NCBI GenBank assembly: GCA_016764635.1
Contig: JAESRM010000118.1
Location: 4,775-12,403, forward strand
Source: Planctomycetota bacterium
GTDB lineage: Bacteria > Planctomycetota > UBA1135 > GCA-002686595
Direction of reading: 5' to 3'
DNA length: 7,629 bases
How positions within the stretch are numbered: the stretch's first letter is position 1; the number at the start of each line of letters is the position of its first letter. The notes beneath the pieces are model-generated. The model worked only from the letters and a program-made list of their open reading frames with translations, was not told where the DNA came from and ran no database searches. The translations under genes and the position numbers were made by a program. Positions 1-5,629 of the stretch are shown here, piece by piece.

Positions 1-147
1 ACACGAAGGAAGGGAGACCAACCACCTCGCTTCTGATGTTTCGATGTTGGGCGCCGGAGTCGAAGCGCGACCGGCTCGAGAGCGGGAATCGACGGGGAGG
101 GCCAGAGGCCAAGCCCCTTCACGACCACGCATCTACAACCTGGCGGA

Positions 148-190
148 CTAACCCTGTAGTCCACATCAAGGTTCATGGTAGTCTGTCGAC
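148..190 (+). promoter_or_regulatory. Possible autoregulatory MerR site before merR
   Basis: The ten bases GGTTCATGGT at 170-179 recur exactly at 2660-2669 inside the clearer MerR-type operator upstream of the copZ-like gene. ACCCT also occurs before both copies. A TAGTCT (179-184) could act as a -10, but it lies only six bases before ATG 191 and I see no well-spaced -35. The shared sequence is seen directly. A regulatory role is inferred. Confidence 0.28.
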
Positions 191-622
191 ATGCAGGGAA
201 TGCTGACCATCGGGCAACTCGCCAAGGAAGCGGGAGTGCCAATCTCTACCGTGCGCTACTACGAAGGCCAAAAGCTCCTCGACCCGGAAAAGCGAACGGC
301 TTCGAGATACCGACTCTACGGGCCTACTGCCCTCCACAGACTTCGATTCATCCGAGCTGCTCAGGCGAGTGGATTCACCCTCAAGGACACTTCGAAGTTG
401 CTCGAGCTTCGCGACGGCAACGCGGACCCCTGCGGTGAAGTCCAAGAGCTCGTGGGCACTCGGCTGGAGGCCATCGAGGCCGACTTGGTTCGCCTGAAGC
501 GTGTTCGCCGCGTTCTTCGCGAGACGCTTACTTGGTGTCAGAAGCCGCGTGCTAAGGGGTGCTGCGAAGCCGTGGCTCGGCTCGATGAGCAAGCGGCCAA
601 GGCGACCCGGCGCAAGCGCTGA
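191..622 (+). CDS. merR: MerR-family mercury-type transcriptional regulator
   Basis: This is a 143-residue regulator, matching the roughly 144 residues of Tn21 MerR. An N-terminal winged helix-turn-helix (about residues 4-70, LTIGQLAKEAGV then TVRYYE) is followed by a long dimerisation helix (about 83-113) and a metal-binding C-terminus. Cysteines C81, C116 and C125 have spacings of 35 and 9 residues. These are identical to the C82/C117/C126 mercury ligands of Tn21 MerR, with an extra C124. It probably senses Hg(II) and twists the promoters of the genes that follow in the same orientation. The start is uncertain: ATG 191 or ATG 200 (MLTIG). No good ribosome binding site precedes either, so the message may be nearly leaderless. 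The stop is an ordinary TGA. The family call is firm. The exact metal is inferred from the cysteines and from merTP downstream. Confidence 0.93.
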   Translation: MQGMLTIGQLAKEAGVPISTVRYYEGQKLLDPEKRTASRYRLYGPTALHRLRFIRAAQASGFTLKDTSKLLELRDGNADPCGEVQELVGTRLEAIEADLVRLKRVRRVLRETLTWCQKPRAKGCCEAVARLDEQAAKATRRKR

Positions 623-669
623 GTAGCACGTACAGCGCGAACTCTTACAGAATAATTCCGATTTTGTCT

Positions 670-705
670 CCAACCTTAAACCGTAGTGCAAGCCGTATAA
701 GTTGG
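670..705 (+). promoter_or_regulatory. Candidate promoter/operator for the selenoprotein gene
   Basis: The 129-base gap between merR and the selenoprotein gene holds TATAAG (696-701), a 5/6 match to a sigma70 -10 box. An imperfect dyad surrounds it, with CCAAC at 670-674 and GTTGG at 701-705, and CCGTA is directly repeated at 681-685 and 693-697. No convincing -35 box is present, which is common at activated MerR promoters. The span is longer than a usual MerR operator, so this is tentative. Confidence 0.28.
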
Positions 706-751
706 ATGCCACGGACGACGCCTGGCTTTGTTGCTGTAACCCTCTGTTGAC

Positions 752-2509
752 ATGAAACACTTACTTCCACTGACACTCCTGCTACTCGGAGCTTCCGTTA
801 CGTCGCCCTCTTGGGCGTTCGACTTGGATGAGTCTTCTGCGGCTCAATCTCCAGACGAAGAGACGCGCATCGTCACACTCGACATCACCGGCATGACATG
901 ACCTGCTGGCTGACCCCCGCAAGTGCGTAACGCACTTGAGTCCTTGCCGTGGGCAAGGAAAGCCACTGTCGATTACCCGAGTAAGCAAGCGACTGTCACT
1001 GCCGTATCAAAGAACTACGACGAGACGGAGCTCCTCAAAGCCCTCAAGGACGCCGGATTTGGCGGAGCCGTCGTATCTACTGATAGCAAGAAGAAGTCTA
1101 GCGACGATGAGCCCGCAGCCAAGCCCCCGGAAGGCCCGCGCGTTGCCTTCCACGTCACTGGGATGAAGAAGACAAAATCCGGGGCGACATGAGTGGGGTG
1201 ACCTAACAAGGTCACCGAGTCCCTGGAAGGGACTCACTCAACACTGAACATCTCCTGGGACTACAGCACAGATGTGGTCACCATCACCTATGACGACAAG
1301 AAGACAAGTCCTGAGAAGCTAGCGGCCATCATCGCGGCGCTCGAGTACGGCGTGAAGGAAGTGCCCGTGGTGAAAGCCGAAAGCAACAAAGGCTTCACTC
1401 CCTTCCCGGCTCCCCTGCCCGATGACGCACCCAAGGCGTTCGCTGATTCCTTCAAGGCGGCGCGAGCAGCGGGCAAGCCTATCATTATCGACTTCTGGGC
1501 CACATGGTGCGCCCCATGCGTCCAGCTCAAGAAGAAGACGCTGGAAGACCCCGAGGTCGTCAAGCAGCTTGAGGGTATCGAGGTCATTTACGTCAACCTC
1601 GATGAGCATCCCGAGCTTGCCAAGGCCTACGGCGTCAGCTCGATTCCGGATGTGTTCTTCATCAACGCTCAAGGCAAGGTCGTCGACCGGCTCAAGGCAT
1701 TCGAGGAACCCAAGCCGTTCCTCGAGCGCGTGAAGAAGATGGTGGGTAAAACGGAGAAAACCGCAACTCTTGGCATCGATACCGCAGTACCCTCCGATGA
1801 AACCGCTTCCGCCGTCGGGCTCACCAACAAGGTGCGTGTTCTCGGCAGACTCGTCACTAAGGTCGAACCGGAAAGCGCGGCAGCCAAGGCGGGACTCAAA
1901 GTCGACGATGTCATCCTGCGACTCGGGAGCAATGACCTCTACAGCGCAGACGACATTGCAGACTTTCTGAGTGTCTCGAAACCAGGGGACCAAGTGCCGC
2001 TCGTGTTCAAACGGTCCGGCAGCTCCGAGGAGTACGAAGCCACCGCGACACTGGGCGAGGTTGAAGTTGCCGCTGTTCCGGGCTCCCGCCTGGTGTGGCA
2101 GTATTCGAGCCTGGGCCAACTCCCCGGAGCGCTCGAGCAGGCGCGCGCCGAGAAGAAGAAGGTGCTCGTCGGTCTCTCCGGAGCCGAAACCTGATGACCC
2201 ACTACCCGCTTCGAGAGTGGTGCACTCTCGACCACACTAAATGATCCGGAAGTGGTTCGGGCGAGCGAGGGGGTTGTGCGAGTCATCATCCGACGACCCC
2301 ACGCGTACTTCTTCCTTAGCGAACAGTTCAAGGACCAAGGAGGCGTTGCCTCCGGGACTCCTCAAGGCTGTGTCCTTGGTGACGGCACGCCCGTCCCCAT
2401 TCCCGGGGTCTACATTCTGAACGCAACCGGGAAAGTCGAGGCAAGCGTAGCGCTTGCTGGAAAAGACGCACGCCGAGAACTCCTCAAGGCCCTGGGAGCC
2501 AAGCAGTAG
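752..2509 (+). CDS. Periplasmic six-selenocysteine protein: HMA-HMA-thioredoxin-PDZ-thioredoxin
   Basis: One 585-codon frame, read through six in-frame TGA codons as selenocysteine (U), ends at TAG 2507. Signal peptide at 1-22 (MKHLLPLTLLLLG, cleavage near SWA). HMA domain 1 at about 40-108 has U50 and U54 in GMT-U-PAG-U-P. An acidic/lysine linker covers 109-128. HMA domain 2 at about 130-205 has U147 and U150 in AT-U-VG-U-P. Thioredoxin domain 1 at about 215-332 has WC253APC256 and cis-Pro299. PDZ domain at about 340-440. Thioredoxin-like domain 2 at about 455-585 has U481-U482 in ET-UU-P, a PIPGVYIL cis-Pro-like segment, and a lone C540. Five domains flow into each other across all six TGAs with no frame change. 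HMA and thioredoxin sequence resumes immediately after each pair, and hairpins follow each pair. Selenols at metal and redox sites, between merR and merTP, suggest periplasmic Hg(II) binding or redox. The ribosome binding site is weak; ATG 752 is chosen for the signal peptide. Ordinary annotation would split this into pieces around 923-1192, 1274-2194 and 2252-2509 and lose the N-terminus. Confidence 0.9.
899..913 (+). other. Recoded UGA pair 1 (Sec50, Sec54) in HMA domain 1
   Basis: TGA at 899-901 and TGA at 911-913 lie in frame. They give GMT-U-P-A-G-U-P where HMA domains carry GMTCxxC. Both TGAs are followed by C. The spacing is U-x3-U rather than the usual x2, so the metal loop is one residue longer than in MerP or CopZ. 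Confidence 0.85.
921..937 (+). promoter_or_regulatory. Candidate bacterial SECIS hairpin 1a
   Basis: A perfect 7-bp stem, AAGTGCG/CGCACTT, closes a TAA loop. If the top G-C pair opens, the loop becomes GTAAC, starting with G. The stem begins 19 bases after the first recoded TGA, within the spacing known for bacterial SECIS elements, which lie inside the coding sequence just 3' of UGA. It probably serves Sec50. Confidence 0.7.
941..959 (+). promoter_or_regulatory. Candidate bacterial SECIS hairpin 1b
   Basis: A perfect 8-bp stem, TCCTTGCC/GGCAAGGA, has a GTG loop. It begins 27 bases after the second TGA (911-913), and its loop begins about 35 bases after it. The G at the start of the loop matches the bacterial SECIS pattern. 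The same GTG loop caps the hairpin after the third TGA pair. The simplest reading is one hairpin per UGA in this pair. Confidence 0.7.
1190..1201 (+). other. Recoded UGA pair 2 (Sec147, Sec150) in HMA domain 2
   Basis: TGA at 1190-1192 and TGA at 1199-1201 lie in frame. They give AT-U-V-G-U-P, exactly the CxxC spacing. The pair sits eight residues after the GM of this HMA domain instead of two, so the loop before it is longer than usual. Confidence 0.87.
1197..1216 (+). repeat. Inverted repeat overlapping the fourth TGA
   Basis: GGTGACC (1197-1203) and GGTCACC (1210-1216) form a perfect 7-bp stem with loop TAACAA. The fourth TGA lies in the left arm, and the loop is only 11 bases from the third TGA. 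That is too close for a classical SECIS. It may be an auxiliary structure, or chance. Confidence 0.45.
1217..1235 (+). promoter_or_regulatory. Candidate bacterial SECIS hairpin 2
   Basis: GAGTCCC/GGGACTC is a perfect 7-bp stem with a TGGAA loop, so G is the second loop base. It begins 24 bases after the third TGA and 15 bases after the fourth, with the loop about 31 and 22 bases away. One hairpin could therefore serve both UGAs. It abuts the 1197-1216 repeat without a gap. Confidence 0.7.
2192..2197 (+). other. Recoded tandem UGA-UGA (Sec481-Sec482)
   Basis: Two consecutive TGA codons lie in frame, giving GAET-U-U-PTT at the place where the second thioredoxin-like domain should have its active-site Cys pair, just after the VLVGLSG strand. 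The protein continues with a thioredoxin-like pattern (LNDPEVV) that also occurs in domain 1 (LEDPEVV). Adjacent Sec residues could form a vicinal diselenide or a two-selenol metal clamp. Confidence 0.85.
2211..2231 (+). promoter_or_regulatory. Candidate bacterial SECIS hairpin 3
   Basis: A perfect 9-bp stem, TCGAGAGTG/CACTCTCGA, has a GTG loop. It begins 13 bases after the tandem TGA-TGA, with the loop 22-25 bases from the two codons. This is the longest and cleanest of the hairpins and shares its GTG loop with hairpin 1b. Confidence 0.75.
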
Positions 2510-2644
2510 CAACTGTGCCCTGGGCTGCCGGATGGCATCCTTCTAAGTCCTGATTTGTCTCATAAGCCCTAAGGGGGTGCACGGGCAAATCGAGGTCCCC
2601 GTGAACTCGATGACGGCCAAATTGCCGAATTCTGCAAGTAGGGA

Positions 2645-2676
2645 TTGACCCTACACCTAGGTTCATGGTCGAGGGT
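2645..2676 (+). promoter_or_regulatory. MerR-type promoter and operator of copZ-like/merTP operon
   Basis: TTGACC (2645-2650) is a strong -35 box. It overlaps a 22-bp imperfect palindrome at 2648-2669, ACCCTACACCT/AGGTTCATGGT, with 8 of 11 positions paired. A weak -10 candidate, GAGGGT (2671-2676), lies after a 20-base spacer. This is the layout of MerR-activated promoters, which have 19-20 base spacers with the operator between the boxes. The -10 is reminiscent of TAAGGT in the Tn21 mer promoter. Control by the MerR at 191-622 is inferred from this layout and from GGTTCATGGT shared with the merR leader. Confidence 0.5.
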
Positions 2677-2705
2677 ATGAGCGTTGGAGGCGCGAGTGCC
2701 TCCCA

Positions 2706-3182
2706 ATGACCAAGGATATTCGATTGATGAAAGCACTCTGCCCTAAATCCAACCAGCTAGGCAAACCAGTTAAGGCGGCAACTGTCGAGCACCTGGTCCA
2801 ATCGGATCTTCGCTCGGGAGTGGCCGGTCGCGACTGGCTCTTTTGCAATTCGGCCACTTGTGACGTGGTCTACTTCAGCGAGAACGGAGCGGTGCTCCGG
2901 CGAGCTGACTTGACCGTGCGTGTCGGTATCAAAGAGGAGGAGCCTCCGCACCTAGTCTGCTACTGCTTCGACCATAGCCTTGAGAGCATCCGCGATGAGG
3001 TGGAGCGGACGGGAGCAAGCACCGTCGTGGCCTCGGTGACCGCAAAGGTCCGTGCCGGTGAGTGTAGTTGCGAGAAGCTGAACCCAAAGGGCGCTTGCTG
3101 CCTAGGAGACCTGCGCGCGGCCGTCAAGGATGTGCTCGAAGCTGGCGCGCAAGACGAAGGAACGAGCTGCTGCAAGGAATAG
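2706..3182 (+). CDS. CopZ N-terminal-like Zn and [2Fe-2S] binding protein
   Basis: This 158-residue, cysteine-rich protein resembles the N-terminal half of Archaeoglobus CopZ, which binds zinc and a [2Fe-2S] cluster. Visible ligands: C12, FC47xxxxC52DVVYF (zinc-type site), VC85YC87F, C120SC122, and NPKGAC131C132LG, the last six fitting a [2Fe-2S] site. An added CC pair (155-156) lies near the C-terminus, suited to soft metals. There is no signal peptide or membrane segment, so it should be cytosolic. It ends two bases before merTP, so the two are surely cotranscribed. In that setting it may accept or buffer Hg, or act as a redox partner, for the transporter; this is inference. Start: ATG 2706, although ATG 2727 (MKALCP) is possible. 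A GGAGG ribosome site (2686-2690) sits in a small hairpin (2686-2703) and is rather far from ATG 2706. It lacks the C-terminal HMA domain of true CopZ. Confidence 0.85.
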   Translation: MTKDIRLMKALCPKSNQLGKPVKAATVEHLVQSDLRSGVAGRDWLFCNSATCDVVYFSENGAVLRRADLTVRVGIKEEEPPHLVCYCFDHSLESIRDEVERTGASTVVASVTAKVRAGECSCEKLNPKGACCLGDLRAAVKDVLEAGAQDEGTSCCKE

Positions 3183-3184
3183 CC

Positions 3185-3829
3185 ATGGGCACTGAAACAA
3201 ACGACCGCCGAGGCCTCTGGGCCGCCGTTGGTTCCGTCATCGCTGCGGTGGTGGCTTCGGCTTGCTGCTGGCTCCCACTCCTGCTCATCGCCTTCGGAGC
3301 TTCTGCTGCTGGCGTCTCGGCCACCTTCGAGAGGTACAGGCCCCTGATGCTCGGTGTGACGGCAGTTCTGCTCGGCGCAGGGTTCTACCTAGTGTATTTC
3401 CGCAAGGAGACCTGCGCCCCGGGTGAAGCGTGTGCGGTACCCAACCCAAGGCTTCAGCGCTTGAACCGTACGATGCTTTGGGTGGCCACGGCGGCCGTCG
3501 TGGTCTTCGCACTATTCCCGAAATACGCGGGGCTGTTCGTCGACGACGCATCGAGCCTCCCCGCTGGCGAAAGCAATGCACCCACCGTCCTACTTGAAAT
3601 CCAAGGAATGACCTGTGAGGCCTGCGCTTTGCATATTCAGAAGGAACTCGACACTGTGCCCGGAGTGATCGGCTCATCCGTCAACTACGACGAGAAGAGC
3701 GCAACGGTGATGACCGACGCTGCCGCGCCCCCTTCACATGAAGCTCTGATCGAAGCCGTACAGTCCGCGGGATACTCGGCGCGTCGAGCGGTGAAGCAAC
3801 CCAGGATGAATCTGATCGAAGATCAGTGA
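3185..3829 (+). CDS. merTP: MerTP: mercuric ion transporter MerT fused to a MerP-like HMA domain
   Basis: This 214-residue inner-membrane protein carries Hg(II) into the cytoplasm. The MerT part (about 1-120) has three predicted membrane segments (about 12-36, 53-72, 97-118). Its vicinal pair C27-C28 lies in SACCWLPLLL of segment 1, and a second pair, C77 and C83, lies in CAPGEAC of the cytoplasmic loop, as in Tn21 MerT (C24/C25 and C76/C82). A linker leads to an HMA domain (about 133-204) with GMTC144EAC147, equivalent to periplasmic MerP. With three segments the C-terminus should face the periplasm. ATG 3185 is chosen for its AAGGA ribosome site (3174-3178) and the two-base gap from the upstream gene. 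All metal sites here use Cys, in contrast to the upstream selenoprotein. It ends in an ordinary TGA. No merA follows. Confidence 0.93.
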   Translation: MGTETNDRRGLWAAVGSVIAAVVASACCWLPLLLIAFGASAAGVSATFERYRPLMLGVTAVLLGAGFYLVYFRKETCAPGEACAVPNPRLQRLNRTMLWVATAAVVVFALFPKYAGLFVDDASSLPAGESNAPTVLLEIQGMTCEACALHIQKELDTVPGVIGSSVNYDEKSATVMTDAAAPPSHEALIEAVQSAGYSARRAVKQPRMNLIEDQ

Positions 3830-4322
3830 GGCAGCCGAGAGGGCTTGGGTGCGGCAGGGTAACAGCCACAACCATCGCCGCAGGAGGCAACTGAACTTCC
3901 AACCTCTGCAACTGAGTTGCAGCGCGCAAGTGTCGTCGTGAGCGGCAATCCATAGTAGGCCGGCCAAATGGCAGGTTCTCGACCCCGGTAACACGCGTGG
4001 CGCTGCAACCAACCATGGATACTTTGGTGAGCCGAGGGTGTCGCAATTAGAGCCCGCTCCTGGGCGTTGACTGGAAATGTTCGGAAATCGAATTCGTCGC
4101 AATCAACGAACCGTACGCAACAGCGGAGACTCTCGTACTCCTGCTTCAGTTCGACACGGTTCCCGGGCGCTGGTCACAGACTTGCTCTGCAGGCTCCGAT
4201 GGAACCCTGGTCGTCGGCGCAAGTCCTCTGGGGTTGACCCCTTGGACATCTCCGAGCGAGATCGAATGGCGCCCCCTTAGCGTCGACGTCGTCCTGGAAT
4301 GCAGTGAGAAGTTTCGAGAGAC
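3830..4322. other. Intergenic stretch without a defensible complete gene
   Basis: After merTP about 490 bases lack a normal ORF. A perfect 7-bp hairpin, CTGCAAC/GTTGCAG with a TGA loop, lies at 3906-3922; without a T tract it is not a typical terminator. A plus-strand frame at 4051-4329 looks protein-like but has no start codon and is listed separately. The minus strand has a frame ending at 3823 with a Cys-rich tail (SCGDGCGCYP), not convincing as a gene. Confidence 0.5.
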
Positions 4323-4329
4323 ATGCTAG
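4051..4329 (+). pseudogene. Possible start-less remnant gene upstream of 4323
   Basis: Between TAG 4048 and TAG 4327 one plus frame stays open for 92 codons and looks protein-like, with segments such as EIEFVAINEPYATAE and ETLVLLLQF. Its only ATG, GTG or TTG is deep inside, so a standard start is lacking. Its stop overlaps the next gene's ATG (ATGcTAG, 4323-4329), the arrangement of translationally coupled genes. I do not recognise a family. It could be the 3' end of a gene truncated by rearrangement, a gene with an unusual start, or a chance open frame. Confidence 0.27.
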
Positions 4330-4667
4330 AATGTGTATCCATGGGTTACACCTACCACAACATCATCGAGCGGACCGCTCGGCACCTCCTAGACCTGCTC
4401 AGGGAACGGGACCGAGTTCCCTATTCGCTGTTCTACGATGGGACCGACGAGACTCATGATCGTCTCGAGAAAATTCTCGAATACGATTGCCCCGAAGTTG
4501 CCATGGACCTTGCCGTCGTTCAGCTAGTGGAGCAGGGGCTTATCGAGACGGAGACGCTGGACTCGATGCTTGCCGATGAGAATCAGGACTACGAGATCAG
4601 ACTTACGGCGAAAGGAACGGCGTGGCTCGCAGAACCGTTCGACCTCCAGTTTCACACCGCCGAGTAG
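4323..4667 (+). CDS. Hypothetical small winged-helix-like protein
   Basis: This is a 114-residue acidic protein of unknown function. Helical segments (about 12-27 and 45-75) are followed by AVVQLVEQGLIETETLD and YEIRLTAKGTAWL, a pattern like the recognition helix and wing of a winged helix-turn-helix (the LTxKG element). There are no catalytic motifs. The start is ATG 4323, preceded by GAGAG, or ATG 4341 (MGYTYHN), which gives a more natural N-terminus but lacks a ribosome site. It ends in TAG. Its neighbours are a possible remnant upstream and a convergent SAVED-like gene downstream. DNA binding is only suggested by fold-like features. Confidence 0.6.
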   Translation: MLECVSMGYTYHNIIERTARHLLDLLRERDRVPYSLFYDGTDETHDRLEKILEYDCPEVAMDLAVVQLVEQGLIETETLDSMLADENQDYEIRLTAKGTAWLAEPFDLQFHTAE

Positions 4668-4765
4668 AGTCAGGTGGGAGCGACACTGCCTACACGGGGC
4701 TCGAGGCACTCGGCCTGACTAAGGAGATGACCGATGGACACATGTCCGTAGATGCAACGTCTCGA

Positions 4766-5092
4766 TCACGGGCCTCTCGGACCGTGTTCGGCGCGGTCTA
4801 TCCTACGCGGTTGCTTTTCCAGCGAGTCGAAAGCCGCGCTGGACTCCCTCCACGTGCAGGGCAACCGGAACGCTGGGACGTACTTCGCGGGCCCGATGTC
4901 CTCGTAGCACTGAATGGAGCAGGTTGCGTTTAGTCGGTGGCCAAGGAAGAGAGGGGACGGACCCGGTTCGGCCAGGAACAAGTGAACCACGCCAGCTCCC
5001 GTCTTCGTGAGCGCGGAGGAAATCCGCTCCCTCACCTCTTCAACAGTCAGGTTTATCTGATCAGCAACTAGGCATCCCGTGCCAGGGATCAC
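4766..5092 (-). CDS. SAVED-domain C-terminal fragment (CBASS effector-like)
   Basis: The central part, from VVHLFLAEPGPSP through FLGHRLN, IQCYEDIG and YVPAFRLP (about residues 35-77), has the strand-helix-strand pattern and key residues of the C-terminal end of SAVED domains. Those are cyclic-oligonucleotide sensors fused to effectors in CBASS antiphage systems. At 108 residues it is far too short for a full SAVED protein of about 200 residues plus an effector, so it is probably a truncated remnant. The GTG 5092 start is weak. The frame continues upstream for seven codons to the TAG that ends the protease-like gene, so the two are in the same frame. The last 30 residues have no SAVED resemblance. 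No nucleotidyltransferase (CD-NTase) lies in the window. Confidence 0.55.
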   Translation of the reverse strand: MIPGTGCLVADQINLTVEEVRERISSALTKTGAGVVHLFLAEPGPSPLFLGHRLNATCSIQCYEDIGPAKYVPAFRLPCTWRESSAAFDSLEKQPRRIDRAEHGPRGP

Positions 5093-5110
5093 ACCAAATC
5101 CGGTCTGCCG

Positions 5111-5629
5111 CTACTTCGAGTCCGGCGCGGCGGCCAGTCCTTGTTCAATCTCGCCTTGCTGAATCGACCGACCAGGCGATGCGATGCCCATTCGCGCAAG
5201 CGCCTCAACTTGATGCCACCGCCGGCCGAGTACCGAGGTGCACCGCGCGTAGGATGCTCGCATTGCATCGGTCACTTCTTGTGGGCTCCAGTCAGGCTCT
5301 GCGAGAGTGAGGCGTTCTACCGCACGACGGTAATCGTCGCGTTCATCGTATTCGTCGTCGAGGTCGGTCTCGCAGAGAACCACATCCACATCCTCCAGAT
5401 CGGGGCACTGGTCGTGGCCCAGGTACATCGCCTCTGCGGCGGGCCCGCCCATCATGGTGTCGAGCGCAATCTCGTAATCGAAGACTGGCCCTCCGCTCGG
5501 AACGGTCTCGCCCGTTCCGTCCTCAAGAACCTGAAAGCACACCACGACATTCTCGTGATGGTCAAACATCACGATGTGGCCCGCTTCATGAATCGCACCG
5601 GCCATCAATACAGGATCGAAAAGGCGCAT
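5111..5629 (-). CDS. Stand-alone M41-like HEAGH zinc metalloprotease
   Basis: This is a 172-residue protein. AIH14EAGH18IV is the HExxH zinc-binding motif in the HEAGH form used by FtsH (peptidase family M41), and GGPAAEAMYLG (61-71) matches the conserved GGRAAE segment of that family. A third ligand could be an Asp in the acidic DERDDYRRAVERL region, where FtsH has its ligand Asp. It lacks the AAA ATPase and membrane parts of FtsH, so it is a soluble stand-alone protease. Similar small HEAGH proteins occur in accessory regions. ATG 5629 lacks a clear ribosome site. A GTG at 5719 with a good GGGGAGG site reads into this frame but crosses one TGA (5683-5681). The substrate is unknown; a defence role is inferred from its neighbours. 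Confidence 0.7.
   Translation of the reverse strand: MRLFDPVLMAGAIHEAGHIVMFDHHENVVVCFQVLEDGTGETVPSGGPVFDYEIALDTMMGGPAAEAMYLGHDQCPDLEDVDVVLCETDLDDEYDERDDYRRAVERLTLAEPDWSPQEVTDAMRASYARCTSVLGRRWHQVEALARMGIASPGRSIQQGEIEQGLAAAPDSK

Noticed and set aside
1..132. Minus-strand open frame running off the left edge (start near 132)
   Set aside because: At only 44 codons and Arg/Pro/Ala-rich with no motif, it cannot be told from chance in GC-rich DNA.
616..638. GCGCTG/CAGCGC stem at the merR stop as a terminator
   Set aside because: It has an 11-base loop and no T tract.
173..760. Minus-strand open frame of 195 codons
   Set aside because: It is a shadow of merR and its promoter region, with low-complexity composition.
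1319..2119. Long minus-strand open frame of 266 codons
   Set aside because: It is antisense to the thioredoxin and PDZ domains of the selenoprotein and has no recognisable domain.
752..2509. Degenerate gene with nonsense mutations or sequencing errors instead of Sec
   Set aside because: All six interruptions are TGA, never TAA or TAG. They occur in pairs only at CxxC-type sites, there is no frameshift, and hairpins follow each pair.
3823..4170. Minus-strand frame with Cys-rich end SCGDGCGCYP, bounded upstream by TGA, as a second selenoprotein or metallothionein
   Set aside because: It has no start of standard type before TTG 4008, no hairpin after the TGA, and no family resemblance.
4668..4720. 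AGTCAGG/CCTGACT arms between convergent genes as a terminator
   Set aside because: The 39-base loop and lack of a T tract make it unlikely.
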